Part shown: positions 56,000 to 64,000 of the stretch, piece by piece
Layout: each line of letters begins with the position of its first letter
Numbering within the stretch: position 1 is the first letter of the stretch
Origin: Desulforadius tongensis
GTDB taxonomy: Bacteria; Bacillota; Desulfotomaculia; Desulfotomaculales; Desulfohalotomaculaceae
DNA: 64,000 nucleotides
NCBI RefSeq assembly: GCF_016907915.1
Contig: NZ_JAFBCW010000008.1
Location: 1 to 64,000 of the forward strand
Direction of reading: 5' to 3'
The notes under the pieces: generated by a model
Seen by the model: only the letters and a program-made list of their open reading frames with translations
Told to the model about the DNA's origin: nothing
Databases searched by the model: none
Program-made: the position numbers and the translations under genes

Positions 56000-57847
56000 T
56001 TAACTCTCCATGGCTTTTTCTAAAATCTGGTACATGCGGTCCACCATGTCCCTGGGATCCACAATTAACCCGGCTGATATCAGAGCGTTATCATATATCT
56101 GCTCTGCAGCTATTTGGGCCAAGGTTTCATCTTTTTTAATTAAAGCGTTTAGCTTTTGGATAATGGAGTGCTTAGTGTTAATTTCCATCGTTTTAGGTGC
56201 AATTTTGTGCCCATCTTTATTCACCAGCTGCATCATCCGCTCCATGCTGTTGGTCGTATAACCTGGGCTCAATATAATGGCCGGGCTGTCCACCAGGCGT
56301 TTGGATTCACGCACCGTACTGACTTTTTCTCCCAGTGTTTTCTTCATCCATTCCAACAGTTCTTTTACTTCATCTTCAGGTAATCCTTTTTCCTTACCCC
56401 CATCATCGCCGGTCAGATCCAGGTTTTCTTGGTCTGCAGATACTAACTTTTTGCCTTCATACTCGCCCAATTGGGTTAATATATAGTCATCCACCGCTTC
56501 GCGGGTATAAATTACCTCTATATCCCGGCTGCGGAACACTTCTAAATACGGGCCGGCTTCAATGGCTTCCCTGCTGGGACCATTAATGTAGTAAATGGCC
56601 TGTTGTCCTTCCTTCATCCGCCCCACATATTCTTTTAAGGAAATCAACTTGCCCGGTTCAGATTTGCTGGATTCAAAGCGCAGCAGCTTCACCAGCTCAT
56701 CCCGGTGAGTAAAATCTGACGCCGCACCCTCTTTAATAAACATGCTGAACCTTTCCCAAAACTGATGGTATTTTTCCGGTTCTTTCTCGGCCTGTTCATT
56801 GAGAAACCTGAGAAAACGCTTGGTGATAACCCGGCGCAGCTTGGATACCAGCACACTGTCCTGCATATTCTCCCGGGATATATTTAACGGCAGTTCTTCA
56901 CTATCCACCACACCCTTTACAAAACGCAGCCACTGGGGCAGTATATGCTCGGATTGCTGCTGAATCAATACCTTTTTGCAGTACAGGTTTACCCCCGGCT
57001 CCAGGCGTCCAAAGCCGAACCGTTCAAAATTATCATTGGGTACAAATAAAAGGGCGTTAATGGACAGGGGTGCATCCGCTGAAAAATGCAGCCGGAATAA
57101 CGGCTCATCATAGGCATTGCTTATGTATTTGTAAAACTCTTTGTATTCTTCTTCTGTAACTTCGTTCTTGTTCTTAGTCCAAATTGCCTGAATGGTATTT
57201 ACTTTTTCCCCGTTAACCAGGATGGGGAAAGGCACAAAACTTGAATACTGTTTAATTATTCTTTTCACAGTATCGGGCTTGGCAAATTCCCGGGCGTTAT
57301 CCTTTAAATGCAGGATAATTTTCGTTCCCCGGCTTAAGCCCTCTTCTTCACTAATGGTATAACTGCCCGTACCCTCCGAAGTCCACCTGCATCCCTGGGC
57401 TTCCGGTTTATATGAGCGGGTTAACAGCGTAACTTTTTCCGCCACCATAAAGGCAGAATAAAAGCCTACCCCAAACTGGCCAATTAAATTAACATCTTTA
57501 CTATCACTTTCTGCTAAATGCTTAAGGAAAACCTTTGACCCGGAGTGGGCAATGGTTCCCAAATTCTGTACCAACTCATCCCCGGTCATACCGATACCGG
57601 TATCGGAAATGCTCAAGGTGTGTGCTTGTTCATCCACATTTATAGATATTTCCAGGGGTAAATCCTTATCCCAAACTTCACTGCCGGCAAGCTTTAAATA
57701 GCGTATTTTTTCCAGGGCATCGGCAGCATTGGATATTAACTCCCGCAGAAAAATCTCCCGATCGGTGTACAGGGAATTGATTACAATATCCAGCAGCTGC
57801 TTAACCTCCGCCTGAAATTCCTTGGTTTCACCGCTAGTACCGCTCAC
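56000..57847 (-). CDS. htpG: Hsp90-family chaperone HtpG
   Basis: ATP-dependent chaperone. The 615 residues show the GHKL ATPase motifs (RELISNAADALEKI, ISDTGIGM, GQFGVGFYSAF), a middle domain and a C-terminal dimerisation domain, with the normal bacterial length. GTG start 57847 with GGGGGG seven bases upstream. It is monocistronic. Confidence 0.96.
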   Translation of the reverse strand: MSGTSGETKEFQAEVKQLLDIVINSLYTDREIFLRELISNAADALEKIRYLKLAGSEVWDKDLPLEISINVDEQAHTLSISDTGIGMTGDELVQNLGTIAHSGSKVFLKHLAESDSKDVNLIGQFGVGFYSAFMVAEKVTLLTRSYKPEAQGCRWTSEGTGSYTISEEEGLSRGTKIILHLKDNAREFAKPDTVKRIIKQYSSFVPFPILVNGEKVNTIQAIWTKNKNEVTEEEYKEFYKYISNAYDEPLFRLHFSADAPLSINALLFVPNDNFERFGFGRLEPGVNLYCKKVLIQQQSEHILPQWLRFVKGVVDSEELPLNISRENMQDSVLVSKLRRVITKRFLRFLNEQAEKEPEKYHQFWERFSMFIKEGAASDFTHRDELVKLLRFESSKSEPGKLISLKEYVGRMKEGQQAIYYINGPSREAIEAGPYLEVFRSRDIEVIYTREAVDDYILTQLGEYEGKKLVSADQENLDLTGDDGGKEKGLPEDEVKELLEWMKKTLGEKVSTVRESKRLVDSPAIILSPGYTTNSMERMMQLVNKDGHKIAPKTMEINTKHSIIQKLNALIKKDETLAQIAAEQIYDNALISAGLIVDPRDMVDRMYQILEKAMES

Positions 57848-57954
57848 TCTTCAACCCCCCTGTTAATTTATTAAAATTGTTACCGCTCTTCCATTAGATA
57901 ATATAATTATAATTTTTTAGCAATGCAACACCTTTTATTTTGCATTACCGCAAT

Positions 57955-57990
57955 TTAAAAGCGCCCGGCTTTTCAGCCAAACGCTTTTTT
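57955..57990 (-). terminator. Terminator of the fliY-type gene
   Basis: AGCGTTTGGCT/AGCCGGGCGCT hairpin (one mismatch) followed by TTTT. Confidence 0.75.
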
Positions 57991-57996
57991 AATACT

Positions 57997-59025
57997 TTAG
58001 CTGCCGGAGTTTAATATTGGCAGCCCAGATTGATAAATCTGCACTATTTTTATACGCGTATTTTTGCCGTCTTCCTGCACTTCCCCTTTAGCCACCGGCA
58101 TACCACCCACCAGCAGTTCCACCTGTCTTGAAGGAAAGGGCAGTTCCAGCTGGTCACCCACCTGAAGTTTTGCCAGTTCTTCCACCGTAGACCGGCTGCT
58201 GCCAAGGGAATAAACTATTTCCACCGGCACAGATAAAACTCCTCCCAGGTTCGGCAGCTGAGATGCAGATGCCGGTGCCGAAGCGGGTAATTCCGGCCTG
58301 TCAGCAGGTTCTGAATCATTGTCAATATCATCTACCACCGCATCCAATATTCCTGCCTGCATCATCAAAAAATGGGCCTGTTCCCGGGCAGCATCCACGT
58401 TAGTAATCTGCATAAAGGTTGTTTTTATTAAGCTGCCGATGGTAATTTCAAAACGTGCCACCACCACCGGCTTGTCTGTGGGTAACGGCTTATGGTTGGC
58501 ATTAGCCAGGTCTTTAACCATGGTGGCCTTGGGGGGTGAAATATCTATTTCTATGCCAAATAGTTCGGACATGGCAGTGGCAGAAGCACCAATCATCTGG
58601 TTCATAGCTTCTGTGGTGGCACTCATCTCCATTTCGCCAATTTTAACCGGGCTTTTTACATCCCCTGTTCCACCCATCATAATATCCGCAATTGCCGCCA
58701 CTTCCTGTTCACTAATTACCAGCACATTAAAGCCGTTAAGCCCCTTTTTAAACCGCACTTCTATAATCAAATACGGGGTTAGAAAGCTTTTAAAAACCTC
58801 ATCCTGATTACAGACAATTGTTTTGGGATAACCGATATTTACCCGGTGGTTTAACAGCTGGGAAAGGGTGGTGGCAGCACTGCCCATGGAAATATTACCA
58901 ATTTCGCTGATGGTATCCAGCTCCTGCATGGTTAAAAGGTCTGTTGCTTCTTCCTGAATGGGCTGCTTGTCAAAACGGGCAAACAGCTCGTCTATTTCTT
59001 TCTGGCTGAGCAATTTTTCAGTCAT
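57997..59025 (-). CDS. fliY: FliY-type flagellar switch phosphatase (CheC + SpoA domains)
   Basis: FliY forms part of the motor switch and dephosphorylates CheY-P in Gram-positive bacteria. The 342 residues have the FliM/FliY-type N-terminus LLSQKEIDELFARF (about 5-18), two CheC motifs (DTISEIGNISMGSAA at about 37-51; TEAMNQMIGASATAM near 137-151), an Ala/Pro/Ser linker (about 230-255) and a C-terminal SpoA/FliN domain (about 258-335). No other motility gene is in the window, so it sits apart from a flagellar operon. Confidence 0.88.
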   Translation of the reverse strand: MTEKLLSQKEIDELFARFDKQPIQEEATDLLTMQELDTISEIGNISMGSAATTLSQLLNHRVNIGYPKTIVCNQDEVFKSFLTPYLIIEVRFKKGLNGFNVLVISEQEVAAIADIMMGGTGDVKSPVKIGEMEMSATTEAMNQMIGASATAMSELFGIEIDISPPKATMVKDLANANHKPLPTDKPVVVARFEITIGSLIKTTFMQITNVDAAREQAHFLMMQAGILDAVVDDIDNDSEPADRPELPASAPASASQLPNLGGVLSVPVEIVYSLGSSRSTVEELAKLQVGDQLELPFPSRQVELLVGGMPVAKGEVQEDGKNTRIKIVQIYQSGLPILNSGS

Positions 59026-59153
59026 TTTTAAAACCTACCTTCAATGTCTGTTATTTAATGTCATTTACTGAATAATTCTGTAATTAATGCCAATATCCTT
59101 TATTTTAAAACCACATAAAATAAAGAAAATTTATCCCACCGGGCAGGTAAAAG

Positions 59154-59184
59154 AATAACCGGGGTCAGTCACCACCGGTTATTT
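59154..59184 (-). terminator. Terminator of the NADH dehydrogenase-like gene
   Basis: AATAACCGG/CCGGTTATT stem followed by TTTT, overlapping the stop codon region. Confidence 0.65.
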
Positions 59185-60438
59185 ATAATTATTACACTTA
59201 TAAAGCTCATATTTTACATTTTTATTTGGAAACAGCCTGCGAAACAGCATTCTAAACCCGCCCAGCCTAAGACTGTATTTTAAGGGAATGAGGTTTTTGA
59301 TCCACGCCGCATAAAAACCTTTTAATTTTAGTTTTTTCATTTTATTCACCGGTTCACCCACCGCCTGGTGACGGCCGATGTGTATAAGTAAAAATATTAA
59401 AGATGGACGGTATACCTTTTTCTTTATCCCTATAATATCGGCATAAATATTGCGGGCCACCACATTTCCCTGCTGCATGGCTGCCTGGGCAGTGGCTATT
59501 ACCGGTTGACCGGTTTTAGGATCCTTGACCAGGGCGCCGTCCCCCAGCGCGTATACATAGGGATCATCTACATACTGCAGAAACTGGTTAACCAGCACCC
59601 GGCCCCGGCTGTCCGTTTTCAGCCCGGATTTAGAAGCAACCCCGCTGCCCCTGATACCGCCTGCCCAAATAAAGGCGGTATAATTTATTTCCCGTCCCGA
59701 TGCCAGGTAAATTGTTTCCGGGGTGGCTTTTTGAATTAAATCCCCTGTTATTACTTCTACTCCCAGGTCTTCCAGGGTCTTCTGAGCATACCGGTAAACC
59801 GCCGGGGACATCCCCGGAAGTAAATTTTTACTTCCTTCCACCAGTATAATTTTATAATGGTGTTTCTCAATTTGATATCTATCTCTTTCCCTCTGTAATT
59901 GAAAAGCCAGTTCGCCGGCAAATTCCACCCCGGTTAAACCGCCCCCGCCCACTACAAAGGTAATTTCACGTTCTTCCGGCGGCAGGCAGGCTGCCTGCTC
60001 CAATATTTTTTCCACCCGGCACCTAATTTTGGCAGCATTTTTCAAACTGCTCAAACTGATGCTGTTTTCTTTTAATCCCTCAATATTAAAGTATTCCGGT
60101 TCGCTGCCCAGGGCATTGACTAAATATTTAAAAGGAATCTTTATATCGCCGCTGTTTAATGCTACCACTTTATTTCTTAAGTCAATATTCTCAACCGTTC
60201 CCTTGATAAATTTAACATTAAGCCCGTCAATTATCTCTCTTAACGGCACCATGGCATCATTTAACTCAGTGGCACCGGCGGCAGGTTCGTACAGTTGGGT
60301 CATTAATGTATGGTAATCGTGCTTATCGACTAATATAATTTTATAGTCTTCACCTTCACTTAAAATGGTAGAAAGCTGTTTGGCAACACGAATTCCCCCG
60401 TAACCCGCTCCCAATATCACAATATTATTTTCCGCCAC
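59179..60438 (-). CDS. Type II NADH dehydrogenase-like flavoprotein
   Basis: FAD-dependent enzyme transferring electrons from NADH to quinone without pumping protons. The start at GTG 60438 has GGGGAGG eight bases upstream and gives 419 residues. It has an FAD-binding GAGYGG (10-15), a second dinucleotide site VVGGGGLTGVEFAGE (about 163-177) and GDGALVKD near residue 297. The C-terminal 40 residues include an amphipathic, basic stretch suiting membrane attachment. With cydAB nearby it could complete a short oxygen-consuming chain. The exact acceptor is not shown. Confidence 0.88.
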   Translation of the reverse strand: MAENNIVILGAGYGGIRVAKQLSTILSEGEDYKIILVDKHDYHTLMTQLYEPAAGATELNDAMVPLREIIDGLNVKFIKGTVENIDLRNKVVALNSGDIKIPFKYLVNALGSEPEYFNIEGLKENSISLSSLKNAAKIRCRVEKILEQAACLPPEEREITFVVGGGGLTGVEFAGELAFQLQRERDRYQIEKHHYKIILVEGSKNLLPGMSPAVYRYAQKTLEDLGVEVITGDLIQKATPETIYLASGREINYTAFIWAGGIRGSGVASKSGLKTDSRGRVLVNQFLQYVDDPYVYALGDGALVKDPKTGQPVIATAQAAMQQGNVVARNIYADIIGIKKKVYRPSLIFLLIHIGRHQAVGEPVNKMKKLKLKGFYAAWIKNLIPLKYSLRLGGFRMLFRRLFPNKNVKYELYKCNNYK

Positions 60439-60572
60439 TGTCTTCACCTCCCCAGCTAAAAAGCTGCCCGTACAAACGCAGCATTAAAAATTTTAGAGCA
60501 TGTATATCAATTTAAGCATTCATTCCCAAAGCAATAGGCATCCCGGGTTTTACATTTTCTTCTTCTACGGTA

Positions 60573-60588
60573 TGTGATAATTGTAACA
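60573..60588. promoter_or_regulatory. CRP/FNR-like palindrome upstream of the NDH-2 gene
   Basis: TGTGATAATTGTAACA differs by one base from the TGTGA-N6-TCACA consensus for the CRP/FNR superfamily. It is about 135 bp upstream of the NDH-2-like start, between it and the MFS gene end. Confidence 0.4.
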
Positions 60589-60639
60589 TGTGACAGCTCG
60601 AAAAAATGTCTCCTGCACGACAAGCGGATTTAAAAATTA

Positions 60640-61836
60640 TCACCACGGGTTTTTTACAGGGTTATCTTGGGGCAAAAACAAGCTCAATAAAAACGCTGCT
60701 ATCGGCAGTAAAGTCATCACCCACAAGGCGCTGGGCGCACCAAAATGATCGGCAATGGTTCCCAGCAGTGTTACACCAATACCGCCCATGCCGATGGCAA
60801 AACCAGTCATCAGGCCGGAAGCTACACCAATCCTGTGCGGCAGCAGTTCCTGTCCCATAACCACCGTGATGGGCATGGTAGAAACTATAACCATCCCGGT
60901 AATAAACAATATAATCATCGACCATATCCCGGAACTAAACTTTAACAGCAGCAGCAGCGGCACAAGCAAAGCGGTGGATGCCACCAGGGTGCTTTTTCTG
61001 CCAAAACGATCTGCCAGCGGCCCACCGATTACAGTACCCACGGCACCGGCCAGCATAAACGAAACCACCAGAAAACTGACATAATCAGGGCTTTTACCCA
61101 AATAATTAACCCAGTACAGGGGCATAAAGTATGTCAGCCCCGCTTGAACCCAGGAACGCATTATAATTACCGCTATCAATACCGTTAAAGGTATTAAAAC
61201 CCTCTGCGGCACCTTAACTGCCGCTTCAGCATTATTACGTACCGCCGCCCGGGGCTCATCAGGTAACCTGCGGTTAAAAATAAAAAACAGTACCGCCATA
61301 ATCAAACCGGGTACAAGAAAATATATGCTGGCAAAGCGGTCAAATTTTAACAGCAGCTGCGCCATGCCCATTGAACCTAAAGCTGCACCCAGCGCCCCTC
61401 CCACTATGAAAATCGACATTCCGGTGGTACGGCGCCGGCCGCTGGCCAACCGGCTTACTTTAGATGCTTCCGGGTGATAGGCTGCTGATCCCAAACCGCT
61501 CATAAAAACCACTGCCAGTATAAACCAGTAAGAAGAAACGATACCTGCTAAGGCCAACCCGGTCATAGATAAAATGCAGCCGGTGGGAAGCAGCCAGCGG
61601 CTTTTTACCTTGTCGCTCCAGTGTCCCAGCAGCGGCTGGAGAACCGAAGAGCTGACGTTAAAAATAAGGGATACCGCACCGGCAGCACCATAAGACAAAT
61701 TCAAGGCCGCCTGTATTACCGGCAGCAGCACAGGCAGCGCCCCCGCCGCCAGATCAGTTACCAGGTGACCGGCGGAAAGAAGAACCAATACCTTGGTGCG
61801 CATAGTAGACGAATGTAACGTTTTTTCTGCAGACAA
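60640..61836 (-). CDS. MFS transporter, fosmidomycin resistance-like
   Basis: Twelve-helix major facilitator superfamily exporter. The start at TTG 61836 has GGGGGT seven bases upstream and gives 398 residues. It has VLLSAGHLVTDLAAGALPVLLP (about 18-39, split by families as the first helix), GHWSDKVKSRW and SAAYHPEASK, matching the fosmidomycin-resistance (Fsr) branch. An ATG 11 codons later is possible. True substrate unknown; divergent from cas8b. Confidence 0.85.
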   Translation of the reverse strand: MSAEKTLHSSTMRTKVLVLLSAGHLVTDLAAGALPVLLPVIQAALNLSYGAAGAVSLIFNVSSSVLQPLLGHWSDKVKSRWLLPTGCILSMTGLALAGIVSSYWFILAVVFMSGLGSAAYHPEASKVSRLASGRRRTTGMSIFIVGGALGAALGSMGMAQLLLKFDRFASIYFLVPGLIMAVLFFIFNRRLPDEPRAAVRNNAEAAVKVPQRVLIPLTVLIAVIIMRSWVQAGLTYFMPLYWVNYLGKSPDYVSFLVVSFMLAGAVGTVIGGPLADRFGRKSTLVASTALLVPLLLLLKFSSGIWSMIILFITGMVIVSTMPITVVMGQELLPHRIGVASGLMTGFAIGMGGIGVTLLGTIADHFGAPSALWVMTLLPIAAFLLSLFLPQDNPVKNPW

Positions 61837-62068
61837 AATTGCTACCCCCAATATTTACTACCATTATTTTCTGCTCTAACTCACATTAATAAATAATAAC
61901 ATATTTTCTTCTACCGGGAAATTTTGCGTATTTTTTAAAAATTTCGGAAGGATTTTTAGCAATTATTCAAAAATTTAATGTAAGCAAAAACTGATGTTCC
62001 TGCTTCGATATTTCTTAAAAGTTTAATTTTACAAAGAGCTAAAAGATATTGAGATAGGAGGTGTTTTA

Positions 62069-64000
62069 GTGAACTTACCCCAGCTGACTTCCTTTATAGG
62101 CGGTTCTGTTAAAACTAAAAATCATAATTTATTCAGTTCACTGATTAAAAAAATAAGTAAGGTAAAGGAAACAGAAACTGCCTACATCATCTCTATGATC
62201 TTTGATTTAAGGAATAGGGAAATCGATTTTAATCTGTACCAGCCGCTTACAGAAGGTTCTGCCGAACGCTACTATTATTTGGGCAACAATTCAGCAGCTT
62301 CTTCCCAATATTATCTTGTCCGGGAAACCAAATCGCTGCATTATCTATTGTCTTCCGTCTGGAACGACCTAGCGTTAACATTGGGTAAATATAATCTGCA
62401 GGGCGGAGAACTGGCGGCAATATTAGAAAAAATGGAAGCATGTAATTTAATTTCTCTGGGCTCCAAAAAAGGCGAGGGAAAGGTTAACTTAGAAAAATTA
62501 TCCATCCTAAAAGAAAAAGCTGTAACCACAGTGGAATTGGATAAAAAGGAACTTAAGGTAGACGGGAGCAAATGTAATTATGAGGCATTTATCCGCCTTT
62601 TTCTGCAGGATAACAATAAAAAGAACCGCTATGTGTTAATCATACCTGTGGTGCACATGGAAGACGGGCGGGAAATAATTCTTTCTACTCACCCTGAGTA
62701 TTTAGAACTGGTCAAACAGGCAAATAACCTGGGTGAAGGAGAAAAAAATGAAAAAAAGAATATGAAGCGAGTTTGCTACGTTTGCGGCAATAAAAAGGAA
62801 CGTGTTTCCAGTAATTATTCCGTTAAATTCAGCCGGACAGGAATTAACAAGATTTTTACTACCACCACCATCAATACTTCACCGTATTTACAAAATTATA
62901 ATTATGACAATGTTTATTCCATGTGCAGTGATTGCTATCAAAAACTATTAAACGGAGAAAAGGTTATTTCGGAACGATTCCGGGGGAAAATGGCGGGCGA
63001 AGATGTTTTCATTATTCCCGAAGGCCTGTTTAACACCTTTGATTATAACTTTATGTATAAGTTAAAACAAAATGTTGACCTGGCTTTTAAAAGCAGCAGT
63101 GCGGAGGAATGGCTGGAGGGTATCAAAAGTGCCGTTGAATTCGATGATGTAAAGTTTTATACCTTAAATTTTATCGTTTACCGCACAGACGGGAATTCAA
63201 TAACGGTATTAGAAACCATTGAAGATGTTCCCGTGCTTCGTTTCGAAAAAATTATAAAAATGCTGGCCGCTAATGTTTCTGCATTAAAACCCCATTTAAA
63301 AGAACTTTCTTTGGGCCGTATTTACGGTATTATACCGGTACAAACCAACAAAAAGGGGCAGCAGCTGGATATCGGCCGGGTTCTGTCCCTGTACAAAGCA
63401 ATTTTAGCAGGTGAGCGGGTAAACAGCCAGACTTTATTCAACTATGCCGCTGAAGCCTTAGACAAGGGGATGCGCCAGTTAAGCAAAGCCAAGCCGGATA
63501 ATTACACGAACATGGGGCTGCTGTCATACGCCGGCGGCAGAGAAGACTTCTTTATCAAAAAAATAATCATGAGCTACCTGGTTCTGTTCCGGACCATACG
63601 GCAGCTGAATATTCTTGAACATCCGGGCTGCCGCAGCATGAGAAAGGGGGAGAAAAAGTTGCGGAAAATTGATACCGTTTCTGAAAAGATTAATACATCT
63701 GTAGAAGAAATGGAAAAGTTTCTGAATGATCAAGAATTCAGTAATGCGGCAAGGGCTTTATTCTATTTAGGTGTTTTGATAAATCGTGTAGCCATCGCCC
63801 AGTATCAAAAAGAACATAAGACTAAACCCATCTTAAAAAAAATACAGTTTCAAGGAATGAAGGACAAAGAGGTATATTGGTTATACCAGGATGTGCTGGA
63901 AAAGCTGCGGCAGTACAACAAATTTACTTTATTTACCGAAGCTGTAATCAATCGTTTCCATAATTATTATGGCAGCCTGCAGGCCCCCTGGCCGCTTAGC
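62069..64000 (+). CDS. cas8b: Type I-B CRISPR-associated protein Cas8b/Csh1 (partial, runs off the window)
   Basis: Large Cascade subunit thought to recognise the PAM and the target. GTG 62069 has AGGAGGTG five bases upstream, and I translated an unbroken frame of 644 codons to the last base. A zinc-finger pair is visible: C236-x2-C239 (CYVC) and C286-x2-C289 (CSDC). The C-terminal part reads like Cas8b: FYLGVLINRVAIAQY near residue 565, then KIQFQGMKD and EKLRQYN. The cas7, cas5 and cas3 genes would follow beyond the edge. It is the first gene after the divergent MFS gene, with no cas6 or CRISPR array seen upstream. Confidence 0.85.
   Translation, partial: MNLPQLTSFIGGSVKTKNHNLFSSLIKKISKVKETETAYIISMIFDLRNREIDFNLYQPLTEGSAERYYYLGNNSAASSQYYLVRETKSLHYLLSSVWNDLALTLGKYNLQGGELAAILEKMEACNLISLGSKKGEGKVNLEKLSILKEKAVTTVELDKKELKVDGSKCNYEAFIRLFLQDNNKKNRYVLIIPVVHMEDGREIILSTHPEYLELVKQANNLGEGEKNEKKNMKRVCYVCGNKKERVSSNYSVKFSRTGINKIFTTTTINTSPYLQNYNYDNVYSMCSDCYQKLLNGEKVISERFRGKMAGEDVFIIPEGLFNTFDYNFMYKLKQNVDLAFKSSSAEEWLEGIKSAVEFDDVKFYTLNFIVYRTDGNSITVLETIEDVPVLRFEKIIKMLAANVSALKPHLKELSLGRIYGIIPVQTNKKGQQLDIGRVLSLYKAILAGERVNSQTLFNYAAEALDKGMRQLSKAKPDNYTNMGLLSYAGGREDFFIKKIIMSYLVLFRTIRQLNILEHPGCRSMRKGEKKLRKIDTVSEKINTSVEEMEKFLNDQEFSNAARALFYLGVLINRVAIAQYQKEHKTKPILKKIQFQGMKDKEVYWLYQDVLEKLRQYNKFTLFTEAVINRFHNYYGSLQAPWPLS

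Noticed and set aside
61837-62068. CRISPR array or leader next to cas8b
   Set aside because: The gap is AT-rich but contains no repeated 28-37-bp units.
62247-62571. Minus-strand frames inside the Cas8b gene
   Set aside because: They are antisense to a long, well-started frame with zinc-finger motifs and have no ribosome sites.

Overview
This 64-kb window looks like a chromosome segment from an endospore-forming, Gram-positive anaerobe of the Clostridia. A Desulfotomaculum/Pelotomaculum-like member of the old Peptococcaceae is my best guess. The evidence is gene content and order: a combined rod-shape/Min/sporulation cluster, SpoIVFA/SpoIVFB, Spo0B, sigma-K, GerA/GerB/GerC germination proteins, LonB beside Lon, a valS T-box and a glycine riboswitch. 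The species assignment is inference. Most genes are on the minus strand.

1..4200 (minus): the window opens with the tail of a probable IS200/IS605 TnpB gene and the end of its element, abutting the 3' end of proB; proA, the usual neighbour, is not there. Then come obg, a Spo0B-like phosphotransferase, rpmA (L27) and rplU (L21). The usual prp gene between L21 and L27 is absent, and L27 has no cleavable N-terminal extension.

4208..19746 (minus): rng, two radical-SAM-linked genes, spoIVFB, spoIVFA, rodA, minE, minD, a MinC without its N-terminal domain, mrdA (PBP2), mreD, mreC, mreB, radC, maf and a DUF4321 protein. The 355-bp gap upstream of the radical SAM gene contains an unexplained GC-rich, strongly structured element.

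19954..31617: rex (probable CTG start), a small germination-operon membrane protein, gerC, gerA, folC, an orphan HicB-like protein, valS with its T-box, a small membrane protein, a lone periplasmic-binding-type protein on the plus strand, and a separate gerB-like gene.

31709..41265: a protein quality-control block (engB, lon, lonB, clpX, clpP, tig), then four tRNA genes (transcribed His, Gln, Lys, Leu) and a HIT-family gene.

41433..48453: a small unknown gene, sigK (uninterrupted, with a pro-sequence), a cluster of DnaA boxes, a PHP-family histidinol-phosphatase, a lipoprotein/LysM pair, a repeat-bearing lipoprotein, a LUD protein, and a sodium/alanine-glycine symporter under a tandem glycine riboswitch.

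49004..61836: a potassium channel/HD-GYP pair, a two-gene radical-SAM DNA-repair cassette, cydAB (cytochrome bd), htpG, a solitary fliY-type gene, a type II NADH dehydrogenase-like protein and an MFS transporter. Cytochrome bd, NDH-2 and Rex together suggest oxygen tolerance or a small respiratory side branch.

62069..64000 (plus): a 644-codon frame that stays open to the window edge and reads as Cas8b/Csh1. This marks the start of a type I-B CRISPR-Cas operon continuing beyond the window; no array is seen here.

Functionally, pro-sigma-K and its intramembrane protease SpoIVFB/SpoIVFA are in the same window. So are the structural shape/division genes and most of a germinant receptor, although its A/C and B subunits are split.
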